From Labia minor (taxonomy: Eukaryota; Arthropoda; Insecta; Dermaptera; Spongiphoridae), in contig OY720349.1 of assembly GCA_963082975.1 (NCBI GenBank), positions 47,101,962 to 47,165,961 on the forward strand: a stretch of 64,000 nt of DNA, read 5' to 3'. The notes under the pieces are model-generated. The model saw nothing but the letters and a program-made list of their open reading frames with translations. It had not been told where the DNA came from and did not search any database. Made by a program: the position numbers and the translations under genes. Positions 36,050 to 48,292 of this stretch are shown here, one piece after another (position 1 is the stretch's first letter; each line of letters opens with the position of its first letter).

Positions 36050-36360
36050 ATCTGGAGTGTCTCCACTCGACTATCTCGCAAATTTGAATTGAATTAATTA
36101 ACATATAAAATATTTAAATTAAATTTAATTAATTAAATTATAAATTAAGTATAATTGTTTGTGAAGTTTAATTAATTAATTAATTTAAAAAATTTAAATT
36201 TATAGTATAGCATTGCTATTGAATTAAATTAATTAACTATCATATATTAAATTGATATTTAAAACCTTTACCTTCATTTTTAAGTCAAAATTTAAAAATT
36301 TAAAAAATTAATACTTTGTGGATGACACCACGCCTCGTGTAAGCGCCATGTTAGCGTTTT
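36050..36360 (-). repeat. Family D-type 3' end, diverged variant
   Basis: Minus-strand reading ends GCGAGATAGTC-GAGTG-GAGA-CACTC-CAGA and a T-run. The A/T-rich stretch beside it matches family D, but the core is changed (CGCTAACATGGCGCTTACACG, with GTGTCATCCAC). It adjoins repeat E copy 2. Confidence 0.65.
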
Positions 36361-36439
36361 CAAAATATACTTTAATTTAGATTATTTTGAAAATTGAATT
36401 TTTAAAACAGTTTTTAAAAAATAAAATAAAATTACAAAC

Positions 36440-37640
36440 TTAGTCGACAAAGAAATTGAAAAATATATTTTTTTCAATATTGATAATTAAATTTAACCAA
36501 TTTTACTAATTGGATGTAAATAAAAATAAAATGTATTTTATATATTTAAAAATATTCACAAAAACAATAATGATCAATTTTCTTATGAATTTGTCAGTTC
36601 GTCTACGTTGGTTTTCCCATTGGTTTAACATCATTTGGCTGTTAAAATAATACTTTAAAATCCCACAGTTCAAATTATTATTTTTATTTTTTTTTTAATA
36701 TATTTTATTTTATTAAATTTATTATTAATAAATTGAATAATAAAATAAGCAAAATCTGTTTTTAAACATTTTCACATTTAAATATTCTAAGTTTAAATTT
36801 GGTGGCTGGTATTGCTGGTTGCATATATGCCAGGGGCTCCTGGCCCAGTAAACGTTCAGTTAGTCGGTGTCGTTGTGTGAGTGTGCATGGGGCGGGCGGC
36901 GCTCTGTCTACAGTCAAAGGCAAGTGAATTTTCCATTAAAATTATCATAATTCACTAATAATAGGTAACCAATTAATGCCAATCTTTCCACTTACACACA
37001 GAGATCATTGTAAAATTGTTTGAAATGATTTACTGATTTTTTTATTGCCACATATCACTTAGAGAAGGGATAATGTCCTCCCATTCATCCTCTTAAGCGT
37101 TAAATTATAATTGAATATAATTCTATATCTTGTACCAATCCTGAATAAAAGTGTTATAATTTTAAATATTAAATTTTATATCAATAAAATAAAATGATTA
37201 TCAAAAAGATATTATCATCTTTTTCAATGAATATGTTTTAATGTTTAGACTATTTTTATATTAAATGTTATTCATAATTGATTTTATATATAAATATATA
37301 TTTAATATAATATTCATAATTATAATTTATCAAAAACCTCGTTTACTTTAATATATCCACATTCTTTAAAATATTAATATAATATATATTAAATTTACAT
37401 AGGATTGATTATTTATATTAAAATTTGGAAAAATAAATTTCTTCTTTAATATTTTTGAATAATTTTTTTTATAAATTTAAAAATAAAGAAATTTGTGAAT
37501 ACAATCTACTATATAGGTTTCCCACTATATTAAATTAATTCTACAGGTAAATATATCAAACCTAATGCATGTGATTTATTCTTTTTAAATTTCTCCATCG
37601 CTTCTTCAAAATTGATTTCTGTTGAGGCCACCGATATGGT
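36440..37640 (-). repeat. Repeat E, copy 2
   Basis: Reverse complement of repeat E. The G/C-rich core at about 36790-36920 lacks about 10 bp present in copies 1 and 3 (GGTGTGCTACG) but is otherwise conserved. It ends at the TCGGTGGCCTCAACAG start near 37635. Confidence 0.75.
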
Positions 37641-37689
37641 TTCTGTTCTATTATTTACATTCGAATTTTATATATATTTGTTTCAAATA

Positions 37690-38060
37690 ATCCCTCCATC
37701 TATTCTTAACAGAAAATATCATTTAATATTGTTTTTTTCGTTATGTGGATTAAATTTGATCATATTTATTTAAAATTATTTTGAAAATAATTTTAAGATG
37801 GAAAATAAATTGAAAATATTTCTTTAAAATATATTAAATATATTTAGAATATCACAAGATTCTTATATACCCCTATAATATCTAATATCTTAATATATAA
37901 TAAAAAAAAAACATTAAGCTTCTTTGGTATGCTCATTCAACACCTTCATACATTGTACCTGTCCATGAGTGTTCATGTCTGCTTGACAATGAATATAAAT
38001 TTAATACTAATTCTAGAAATTCCCACACAAATAATTAATATCATATATAATTTTTTATTT
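37690..38060 (-). repeat. Repeat F, copy 1
   Basis: About 370 bp matched in reverse at 46068-46438 (ATTCTTAACAGAAAATATCA, CATGAGTGTTCATGTCTGCT, TTGACAATGAATATAAATTT). In the E reading direction F precedes E here, whereas at 45.3-46.4 kb F follows E. Confidence 0.7.
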
Positions 38061-38186
38061 TAATTTCTAATATTCTATATCAGTTCAATTTTTAAATTGA
38101 TTCAATAAATTTTTATTTTAATTCAATGCAATTATTTGATCTTTGCTATTTATAAGTCCACTATTCATTTTTTCAATATAAAAAAA

Positions 38187-38700
38187 AGCTGGAGTGTCTC
38201 CACTCGACTATCTCGCAATTTGAATTAGGATTAAATAACATACATTAATTTAAATTAAATTAAATTAATTAAATTATAAATTAAAATTAATAAATAATAT
38301 TTATTAAACCAGCGCATGTTTGGCTCTTTGTTGATGGCACCACGTCACGTGTTGGCGCGTGATATTTGCAGTGTTAAAAAATTAATTCTAGTAATTTCAG
38401 CGAATCAATCAAGCTGAAATTATATATATAGAAGATTTATACAATTATTAATCATGTGAAAAATTATCAAACATATATCTTTATTTTTACGGTCCTTTTA
38501 GAGGAAAAAAAATCAAAACGTTTTAAGTAATGACCCTCTTCCGGTTGAGCTACATTTCTCAAAAGTTGATAGAAAACTATGAATTTTGACTAATGCCCAT
38601 GTACCAAATTTCATCATTCTAGCTCAAACCGTTTTTGCGTAATCTTGGTTACATACATACACACACACATACACACACGAGGTACTAAAAAACGTAAAAG
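38187..38700 (-). repeat. Family D (HINE-like) repeat, lacking the 5' end
   Basis: 3' terminus with hairpin and subterminal repeat is present at 38187-38215. The core has CACGTG (38346) beside TTGGCGCGTG, then ACCGGAAGAGG and GAAATTTGGTACATG (minus strand). It stops within the GT microsatellite at about 38680. Confidence 0.8.
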
Positions 38701-39698
38701 CATTGTTTTATATTATAATAATATTGATATTATAAAGAGGGAGAGATTGTGGATTTTATTTAAAAAAAGAAGAAAAAAATTCACAAATTGGAGATAATGT
38801 ATTGTGTGGAGGGAAAAAATCTAGAGTTATTGTGAACAATTGAATTGAACACCGGCTGAAGATGATTTTCGAAGACAACATTGACTGTAAAATACGTCAA
38901 GTGAATAATATTACAAAAAGAATTTATAAAATATGAGAGAACTTATTCAACATCTATTTAACTATAGATTCCTTTTGAGAATTTTTTCCCAATAAAGTCT
39001 GTCGCCATTTGTGCTTGCTGACAAATTTCTCCTTTTTCGAACCTCTTTAAGAATGAAAATTCCATTCTAAAGAAGAAATTTAATAAAATAGAGCGCTAAA
39101 ATAAATAAAAGACTGTTATTAGTTGTTCATCTCTTTTATTCATAGATATTGACCCTTTTATATCATCTTCCCTTCATTTCCATTTCCTTTTTTATTTTAG
39201 GGATGAATGTTGTTTATATATGGGTTTTTATATAACATTTTTAAGCTGATGAGCGTTTTTCACCCCTTAACCAAACTTTTCCATATTTCATTTGAAAGAG
39301 TATAATAAATTGAACATATCTTCCCTACTTTCATTTGGAGGGGTTCGTTCGTTCCGAGTCACAGAGATTTTTTGGCCATCACAAATGGTCAGATGAAAAA
39401 TTATATATCCATTCTGCATGGGATTAGTCATTTATATGAAAACATTATTGTTCCCATATATAATAATAGAAATTCAATTTTATTAACAAACAAAAAGTAT
39501 TAAGATTATAAAAATTCATTGGTTATATATATTAATTAAAAAACTGGTATATTAATGTATTTATGAATTTTTAATTAAATTCAAGACATAATTATAAAAG
39601 AAAAATAATTTTCTTATAATCATTTAAAAAATGGAAAAATAAATGTTTATTTTCATGATTATAATAAATAATTTTTATTTCGAATTTTATTCATTTTC
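38701..39698. other. No gene found
   Basis: Mixed sequence, more balanced at 38.8-39.4 kb. No frame, RNA or repeat could be supported. Confidence 0.45.
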
Positions 39699-40279
39699 AC
39701 CGACCGACGATAGTAAGGGAGGTATTGTTTTCACACCAAATTTCACATGTGGAGATTTTTACATATCTTCACGAATTATTTATTTTCTTAACAGAAAAAA
39801 GTTTTTAGCATGACGTCTGTCCGTCTGTATAGATGTGTTCAGCCTGAACAGCTCAATGGATTTTGATAAAATTTGGTATATTTATATACTTAATGCATCA
39901 GTATGATGAATTGATCAACTTTTGGTGCAAATCCGTAAACCGGAAGTGGTAGTATTAGCGATCGACGATAGGAAAGGAAGGGTTATTTTCACACCAAATT
40001 TTTTACAAATCTCCACGAATCATGCACTTAGTATCGGTTTTATCCCCGGGAATAATCATCTTCATTAGTTTTTACTTAATATTAATATTATTATAATATT
40101 ATAAATAAATAAATAATATTATAAATAAAATAAAATTAAAAATGTTTATGTTATATCCATATCTGTTTTTTTTTATTACATTAATAGATATATTAAAATT
40201 ATTTGAAATTGTTTCTGTAGCTGGAAATTAATTTACTTCAAACAGTTGGTCGGTTCTGTGCCTGGACACAGGTCAACTT
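39699..40279 (+). mobile_element. Family A (HINE-like) repeat, variant 3' end
   Basis: Starts ACCGACCGACGATAG and ends near CCTGGACACAGG, where the hairpin is degraded (GGCC to GGAC and TCGG to TCTG changes). The paired TGACGTCA region is replaced by ATATTATTATAATATT sequence. The microsatellite is short (GTCCGTCT). Confidence 0.82.
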
Positions 40280-42240
40280 ATTCTTCTTCTATTACATCTC
40301 TTTTATTAAATATTTAATTTAAAAAAGATATATAGATAGAATTTTTTTAAAATAAAATCAGTGAATATCAATAAGAGTGGATAATTAAATAAATATTCGT
40401 TTATTAAAAAAAAAAAAAAAAAAAAAAAAAACAGGAAAAAATATAACGAATAATTTCTATAAACCTATATATATAACATATATATAATATAATTATATTT
40501 TTTTAAATATTTTTTCGAAATTAAAGAAAATAAAATTTATTCCCAAACATCACTCTGAAATATTTATTTATAAAAAGTTTAATCTCTATTTATGGAAATC
40601 AATATTACCAATTTCCATGTAAGGCTAACAAATGAATAAGAAATAAAAGAAAATATCTAATTCAAAAATATTTTTAAAAAAAATAATAAATTTACATATT
40701 TTTTATTTATTTAGCTATATTTGGAAACATTTTTATATAAGCATAATGAAAATACAATAATTTTATTTAAACCAGGCCCCTTAGGGCATAGAGCTCTTCC
40801 AATAACATCCATGCTTGTCTTTTCCCCTCTACCCTATTCTAGTCCCTTTCTGCTATTTTGGTTGTCATCCGACCATCTTTTTAACTGTTTTAGATATACC
40901 GAAAATAAAATTATTCAGTAACGATATTGAAATTTATTTATAAGTAAGAATTATATATTTGAAATAATTATTGAACAATATGTATTTAATTTAAAGCAAA
41001 CTTAACAAATTTCCATTTTATTTAAAAAAAAAAAAAAATTATTTCAACATAAAACTTTAACAAGAAATAAACAGAGAGTTATAAAAATTTCTTAATTTCG
41101 TATGGGAACAATGCGAATAATTTTGAATTTATTGAAATTGTCGTAAAATATTTTATTCCTATGCGTAAAAGAAAATAAACAAAAATGGACATGAAACGGA
41201 GAGAGACTATTTATGAAAGACCACCATGGGATTATTTAATGGACATATTTGATTAATTTGAAACTAAACTTTCTATTAAGGGCTCAGACTTCATTTCAAT
41301 TTTGGATTTGAACAAATTATAATATAATGTTCCAAAGTTTATATGGCATCTAAGATACAAACGAATCAATTCATTTCTGAAGGAAAATTGAATAAATAAT
41401 TTCATCAGAGAGCTTGGGAAATTTGGCGCGAAATATTTGTTTATTCGTTAAAATTAAAATATATAAAAACAAAAAAAAAAAACAAAAAAGAAAAAGAAAT
41501 ATCTCTCAAATAACTTTTATTTTCTACAAACAATTTGAATTTATTTTTGAAAAATGATAGAACAATTTAATTAAAGCGTTAATGTTTAAATTAAAATGAT
41601 TGTTTGGCAAAGTCATGTAAGAAATGATGATGATGAGGTTTAATTTTATTATTAGACTTAATACTCCGTGAATTTTCAAGTTTCCCATCTCTTAGGTTGG
41701 CATTTTAGTTTACGAATAGTAATTTCTCTTTTCGCTCACTGTCTCATTCGCACGTAGACTTCTAGTTAATTTTATTTAGTAGTAAACTCTCTCCTATCTA
41801 TAATGATGTATACTTGTTGCGGTTTCCAGTCTATTTGTGACTTAATTAATGCCGTTCACTTAATAAACGTACGTAAATAAATAATCGGAAAGTAATTAAA
41901 GCGGCATGAATAAAAGCCACTGAATATTTGAAGTTGGCAGCAAGGATAATTTAAAGCTTTGTTACAAATAACGCCAAAGAGGGTGAATGGGGTGGAATGA
42001 GAAAATGGGTAAGAAACAAACTTTTTCAATCAGCTATTTGGATGTGTAACACAATCTCGATTCTTTGTTGTTGTTGTTTTTGTTTTTTTTTTTTTAAATT
42101 GGAATTTTAATTAAACAGTTTATAATTGAATTTATAAAACATCAATAATAATCATTGTAAATTAAACATCACAAGTAAAATAACTCTTTTACATAATTTG
42201 AAAAGAAACATTAATATTTTAATTTTTATTATTTATTTTT
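40280..42240. other. No gene found
   Basis: Includes a long A-run (about 40406-40431) and A/T-rich sequence. The short frame at 40721 lies in a more balanced patch with CCAGGCCCCTTAGGGCATAG that I cannot assign. Confidence 0.45.
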
Positions 42241-42897
42241 ACTATCTCGTAAGAGATAGTATTGCGATCACGAAAATTTTCGATGTTGAGATTTTGATGT
42301 TTTTATACGTTTTGAAGGTTCCTGAATCATTTTCACTAAGGTTGAGAAAAATGTATGTGTGTGTGTATATATGTGTGTATGTGTGTGTGTATATATATAT
42401 ATGTGTGTGTGTATATATGTGTGTGTATGTGTGTGTGTATGTATGTAACCAAAAACGGTTTGAGCTAGAATGATGAAATTTGGTACATGATTATTCAAAA
42501 TTCATAATTTTCTATCAACTTTTAAGAAATGTAGCTCAACCGGAAGAGGGTAATTACTTACAACGTTTTGATTTTTTTTCCTCTAAAGTGACCGTAAAAA
42601 TAAAGATATATGTTTGATAATTTTTCACACGATTAATAATTGTATAAATCTTCTATATATATAATTTCAGCTTGATTGATTCGCTGAAATTACTAGAATT
42701 AATTTTTTAACACTGCAAATCTCACGCGCCAACACGTGACGTGGTGCCATCAACCAAAAGCCAAACATGCGCTCGTTTAATAAATATTATTCATTAATTT
42801 TAATTTATAATTTAATTAATTTAATTTAATTTAAATTAATATATGTTATTTAATCCAATTCAAATTTGCGAGATAGTCGAGTGGAGACTATCCAGCT
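42241..42897 (+). mobile_element. Family D (HINE-like) repeat, full length, 657 bp
   Basis: Starts after a T-run with ACTATCTCGTAAGAGATAGT, itself an 8-bp-stem, 4-base-loop hairpin. In order follow GTATTGCGATC, CGATGTTGAGATTTTGATG, a TG/TATA microsatellite (42352-42447), GGTTTGAGCTAGAATGATGA, AAATTTGGTACATG, CTCAACCGGAAGAGG, a core with CACGTG (42733), and the terminus GCGAGATAGTCGAGTGGAGA, where the second hairpin arm is mutated (CTATC for CACTC). The 91- and 76-codon frames over the microsatellite are artefacts. Confidence 0.88.
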
Positions 42898-45072
42898 AAT
42901 TTATTAATTGATTCTAAAATATTTATTAAAATAATAATTTACTATTATTATGTATTTTATCTGCGACAAGGGATATTCTTGATCTTAGTAACGATATTCA
43001 TCATCTATCAATTTATCATTTCTCTCTCTCATCACTTATTTACCGATAATTTTACGCCGTTATAAGTACATAATGTCAGAGATAGTAAAATATAATATAA
43101 TTAAAGAACTAACTTAATAAAATTAACGTCTTTTAATATATCTATCCATCATTTTATAATTTTGTATATTAAGAAAAATGAATATAAAATATTATTTTTT
43201 TTATCTTTTTTTTGTAGTTTTTTTTTTTATTTCCTTTTGCATTCGTTGAAAATGTCTTAATGTAGTCAACCACTCATTTCTTGTTCTTCATTCCAAAACA
43301 GCATTTGAAGTGATTCTTTTCTCTCGTTTATATATCTTGTCCACGTTTTTATGTCTCTTTCCCCATTTGCCAAATCGATCGCAAAAAAAAAAAAAATACA
43401 AAAAAAAAAAAGAAAGAAAAATTCTGCCTCGTTATTTGCGGAGGGTCGCACTCTTGCTATGATGTTACTTGATAATATATAAATGATCTCTTGTTATTTT
43501 ATATATAAATGACTTATTTTTTATCATTCTGTAGATAGCTTCTAAATCGGATTGTGATGAAAGATTATTATTTTGGAGAATGCAACTCTAGACAAAGTGG
43601 TTGATTCTGAAACATTTCATATTAAATGATAATGGAATTAAATCATAAGTAGCAAGAGAAGAGTATTTAAAAAGGAATTCGTCTTCTTATTCAATTCAAG
43701 AAAAATTAATTTCAACTGACATTACACTCCCCTCTTCTCATCAATTGGAAATAATTAGATTACACGTTTTTATCAATTTCATCAAATATTTTTGGTAAAT
43801 TAAACTTCAATATTCGGAAAATGGTTGATGAATATACTTGGTAATCAATTAACTGTTCCCACTTGATATTATTTCTCGCTTTAAACCGATGATTGATGAC
43901 TTGGTCTTCTTGCAGCTGATGAACATGTTCTATAAAAGAATCGAGATAAATTTGTCTTTCTCTCAGTAACTAAAACTTGAAACACTAAAAATGTCTTTGT
44001 GACAGATAATAAAGATAAATTTGCCACCAAATACTCTATAAATTGGATAAACCTCAACAACATTATTCTACTTTATATGATATAATAATAATTTTAAGTC
44101 TATTACATTTACTAAGTATTCTATACATATTGATATTTTAATTAAGTTGTTGTGCGATAAATTTTTTTCTGATATACTGGTATTATCAAATTAAAAATAG
44201 TAATCGATCGTAGCTACTGAATTCAATATTTAATATTCTCGTCATATAGAGGATTGCATTTAATGTCTGAATAACATATTCAGTTCAGTATGGGTAAAAA
44301 ATAACAAAATTATGTTAATGTGAATAGAAATTAATATAAAAATTGGTTCTAAAAATAATACTGATCATAAAATTCACAGGTATGAATTAGAAATTTTAAA
44401 ATATACAAATAAAAACTAATTCAAATTTATAATAATCTTCATTCAGACAATTTTATTCATATAATTAAAAAACAATATAGGTGAATACATTTAAATTTTT
44501 TACGTCAAAAATGAGTATAAAAATCTACAAAAAAAACTAAAGTTTTTCTATAAATATATAAATGAAAAGAGATAAATCTATTTTTATATTCTTTTGTCTG
44601 GTTTGCTTCAATTTGTTATAATGAATGAAATGAATTATAAAAAATCAGACTGAATAAATAGGTTACAAGACATTCCTTCAAACTAAATGAGAGAGAATTA
44701 GAGAAACACAACGATGCCTTATTTAATAACCAGTATGACATGTGATTTACTTATGCAATCTAAACAACATGGACCACACAGACATTTCCTCATAATTAAT
44801 TAATTATTACTTCTCATCATCATTAAAGTATGATTGAACTTAATATGATATATGCTCATAATTATATTTGAAAATATAATAAATTCTCCTTGAATATTCA
44901 TTTGACCATTCATCTTTTAATTAATCTTATTTTGTTTGTCGTATATTCATTTAATAAATGAAATAAAAATTCGCCTAGTGAAATATCATATTTTATATAG
45001 AATCGCCAAAAAAAATATAAAAATATAAAGTGTACATCAGAAATCAAATAAAATATTGTTTATTCTATTTTT
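42898..45072. other. No gene found
   Basis: A/T-rich with poly(A) at 43383-43412. Minus-strand frames at 43266 and 43881 are short and unrecognised. Confidence 0.5.
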
Positions 45073-45303
45073 ACCGACCGACGATAGTAAGGGAGGTATT
45101 GTTTTCACACCAAATTTCACATGTGGAGATTTTTACATACGAATCATGCATTTTCTTAACAGAAAAAAGTATTTTTAGCATGTCTGTCCGTCCGTCCTAT
45201 AGATGTGTACAGCCTGAACGGCTGAACGGATTTTGATGAAATTTGGAATATTTACTTAATGCATCAGTGGGATGAATTGATCAACTTTTGGTGCAAATCC
45301 GGA
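45073..45303 (+). repeat. Family A repeat, 5' part only
   Basis: Runs from ACCGACCGACGATAG through the GTCC microsatellite and GAAATTTGGAATATT to GTGCAAATCCGG, where it abuts repeat E. The junction lies inside the usual AAATCCGGAAACCGGAAGTG block. Confidence 0.82.
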
Positions 45304-46068
45304 TTTTTCCATATTATAATACAAATAATCAATCCTATGTAAATTTAATATATATTATATTAATATTTTAAAGAATGTGGATATATTAAAGCAAACAAGG
45401 TTTTTGATAAATTATAATTATTATATATATATTAAATATATATTTATATATAAAATCAATTATTAATAAAATTTAATATAAAAATAGTCTAAACATTAAA
45501 ACATATTCATTGAAGAAGATAATAATATCTTTTTGATAATCATTTTATTTTATTGATATAAAATTTAATATTTATTTATTTTAACATTCAGGATTGTTAC
45601 AAGATATAGAATTATATTCAATTATAATTTAAAGATTAAGGGGATGAATGGGACGTTATCCCTTCTCTAAGTGATAAGTGCCAATAAAAAAATCAGTAAA
45701 TCATTTTAAACAATTTTACAATGATCTATATGTGTAAGTGGAAAGATAGGCATTAATTGGTTACTTAGTATTAGTGAATTATGATAATTTTAATGGAAAA
45801 TTCAGTTGCACTTTCGCTCTAGACAGAGCGCCGCCCGCCCGGTGTGCTACGCCATGCGCACTCACACAACGACAGCGACTGACTGAACGTTTACTAGGCT
45901 AGGAGCCCCTGGCATATATGCAACCAGCATTACCAGCCACCCAATTTAAACTTAGAATATTTAAATGTTTAAATGATTAAAAACAGATTTTGCTTATTTG
46001 ATTATTCAATTTATTAATAATAAATTTATTAAAATAGTTAAATAAAAAAATAAAATAATATAGAATAT
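45304..46068 (+). repeat. Repeat E, copy 3 (partial)
   Basis: Matches repeat E copy 1 from about 20688 to 21432, with the G/C-rich core at 45815-45945 highly conserved. It lacks both the TCGGTGGCCTC start and the end. Confidence 0.75.
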
Positions 46069-46445
46069 CAGAAATTAAAATAAAAATTTATATATTATAA
46101 TAATTCTTTGTGTCGGAATTTTTTAGAATTAGTATTAAATTTATATTCATTGTCAAGCACACTCATGGACAAGTACAATGATATGAAGGTGTTGAATGAG
46201 CATACCAAAGAAGCTTAATTTTTTTTTTTTATTATATTATATATTAAGATATTAGATATTATAGGGGTATATAAGAATCTTGTGATATTCTAAATATATT
46301 TAATATATTTTAAAGAAATATTTTCAATTTATTTTCCATCTTAAAATTATTTTTAAAATAATTTTAAATAAATATGTTCAAATTTAATCCACATAACGAA
46401 AAAAAAATATTAAATGATATTTTCTGTTAAGAATAGAACACTCCA
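46068..46445 (+). repeat. Repeat F, copy 2
   Basis: Reverse complement of 37690-38060, placed after E in this copy. It ends TTAAGAATAGA and runs directly into ACACTCCAGC and a T-run, half of a family D 3' hairpin. Confidence 0.7.
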
Positions 46446-46574
46446 GCTTTTTTTTATAGTTAATCCACCATTATAATAAATTTATAATGTTTAATATATT
46501 CTTGATAGAATTAGGTGAATTTTAATTTGAATATTAAATTAGTGTGCTTCATATTTTGTAATATATCTAATATA

Positions 46575-47222
46575 CAGGGTCATCGAAAAAGGTGGACGGG
46601 ATTTTGTTGTACAACTATTCGATAAATAAACAAATCATCAACACGAAATTAACTTGAGATTGAGTATCATTATAAATATTTTGAGTAGTATTACCTCGAA
46701 GTCAGTGGGTGCATGCGGAGTCGCCATCTTGTCGTGTGCCGCCATTACCGTGCGGCTCGACTAGGTTAATCACTTCAGAGACGCCATGACTACGGTACAG
46801 AAGTGTGTTTTGTGGTACACTGCGTTTAAATCATCTGGCGTACTTTTAGACAAAAACCAACTACGGGAAAAGCTATTCTTCGTTGGTTTAATCACTTTAA
46901 GGAAACTGAAAGTGTTGATATCAAGAAAGTTGGAACTAGGTATGACTAAAACTACTGTAAAGAACATTCTCACAAACGCCTCAAATTATAAAAGAATTTA
47001 CGCACCCATTGCAACTGTTACTCCTGCAATGCTTCAAAACAAGTGGCGGGAGGTTGATTATCGACTAGATGTCTGTCTAGAGGGAAGACACATCAAATCT
47101 TTTTAGAGTACATAAAAAAGTTTAAGATTTTCTGCCTTTTGATGTATAAATAAATATTCTACCATTTGTATTACGGTTTTTATTACTCTTCGAAATCCCG
47201 TCCACCTTTTTCGATGACCCTG
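46575..47222 (+). mobile_element. Tc1/mariner-like element, internally deleted, 648 bp
   Basis: The two ends are perfect 30-bp inverted repeats beginning CAGGGTCATCGAAAAAGGTG. TA dinucleotides flank both sides (46573-46574 and 47223-47224). The inside keeps only the two extremities of a transposase, so the element is non-autonomous. The perfect ends suggest it was mobilised relatively recently in trans. Confidence 0.85.
46786..47106 (+). pseudogene. Deleted Tc1/mariner-like transposase
   Basis: The 106-codon frame begins MTTVQKCVLWYTAFKSSGVL, like the N-terminus of IS630/Tc1/mariner-type transposases of insects. It ends TPAMLQNKWREVDYRLDVCL then GRHIKSF, like their C-terminus. In a second frame 46886-46950 reads RWFNHFKETESVDIKK, the linker helix region, indicating a frameshift. 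The whole catalytic DDE/D region is absent, so no active enzyme can be made. Confidence 0.75.
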
Positions 47223-47224
47223 TA

Positions 47225-47516
47225 TTTAAAATTAAATTAAATTTTTGTTCATTTCATTTTAACACATTTCTTTTTATGGTAAATACGCGATACTCGTATG
47301 TGATGAGTTTAATTTATTTAAAAAAAAAATTATGATCCCTAAAAAAAGTCATCAAAGGTAAATCAAAAGAAATACATTATTCTATTTAATTATTTCAGTT
47401 TTCAAAGATCCGTCTTTCTAAATTGTTAACTCATATTCCTTCGTTAATTTATAATAATTTATATAAAAAATTAGCTATATATTATAATATAAAAAAAAAA
47501 CTTTATTAATCAGATA
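47225..47516. other. A/T-rich sequence, nothing recognised
   Basis: No supported feature. Confidence 0.5.
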
Positions 47517-47813
47517 CTAGCTGCTCCGAGCGCCTTCGGCGCTCTTCACACCTAGATGGGAGCCCCTCTACCCCCGAGTGATACATAGTATTTGGTTGGA
47601 AGTCTGTATGTAAAATGTTTTCATTCATTTTGTTTCAATCAGTATATTACATAAAACATTAACTTTGTGTGAAAAAAAAACTATAGATCTTTTTAGTGAA
47701 AAAAAAAAATAAAAAAAAAAAAATATTAATTGAATTAATAAAAAAGAAAAAAAAGTAAATAAAATTCAATAAGAAAGTATTAAATTAATAATTGTTTCTC
47801 TGGAGGGACAAAA

Positions 47814-47857
<44 letters not shown>

Positions 47858-47934
47858 GTTTAGGTTTCCGTGAATGTTATTATTATTATCAGATTTATCA
47901 GGGATATAATCACGTATTTTTGTGAGATTGTTTT

Positions 47935-47974
47935 CTCGACGTTTCGGCACTCATTTTGGCGCCATTTTCAAGAG
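47935..47974 (-). ncRNA. Hammerhead-like core, left arm
   Basis: Minus strand reads CTCTTGAAAATGGCGCC, then AAAATGAGTGCC, then GAAACGTCGAG. The GAAA-CGTC half fits the hammerhead consensus. The CUGANGA half is present as TTGAAAA, with a changed conserved G, so cleavage activity is doubtful. Confidence 0.35.
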
Positions 47975-48253
47975 ATTATTTAGGTGGGAGTATTTTTGGG
48001 ATTCTGGGTCTTAGTCTGTGTGACCAAGGGTTAATATCGGGATTTTGGGTTGATAGGTTGGGTGTGTACTCACTGCGTTGCTGTTGGCCTCGGACTGTTG
48101 TCCAGTGCGGACGTGTGCCGGTCTCAGGATTTCCCAGGATTCTTCGAAGCTCTACACAAAACCACCCAACCTATCAACCCAAAATCCCGATATTAACCCT
48201 TGGTCACACAGACTAAGACCCAGAATCCCAAAAATACTCCCACTTAAATAATC

Positions 48254-48292
48254 TCTTGAAAATGGCGCCAAAATGGGTGTCGAAACGTCGAG
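48254..48292 (+). ncRNA. Hammerhead-like core, right arm
   Basis: Plus strand reads CTTGAAAATGGCGCCAAAAT, then GGGTGTC, then GAAACGTCGAG: the same layout as the left arm with a few changes. Probable catalytic core G is A here as well. Confidence 0.35.

Noticed and set aside
40721..40921. 66-codon frame as a LINE remnant
   Set aside because: On the minus strand I looked for a GRPRxRW-type tail but found no supporting motif.
42198..42498. 91- and 76-codon frames with Tyr/Val/Cys or Thr/His repeats
   Set aside because: Pure translation of a TG/TATA microsatellite within a family D element.
47956..48216. 86-codon frame as a gene
   Set aside because: It lies in a palindromic repeat and covers one arm and the loop. 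No domain resemblance.
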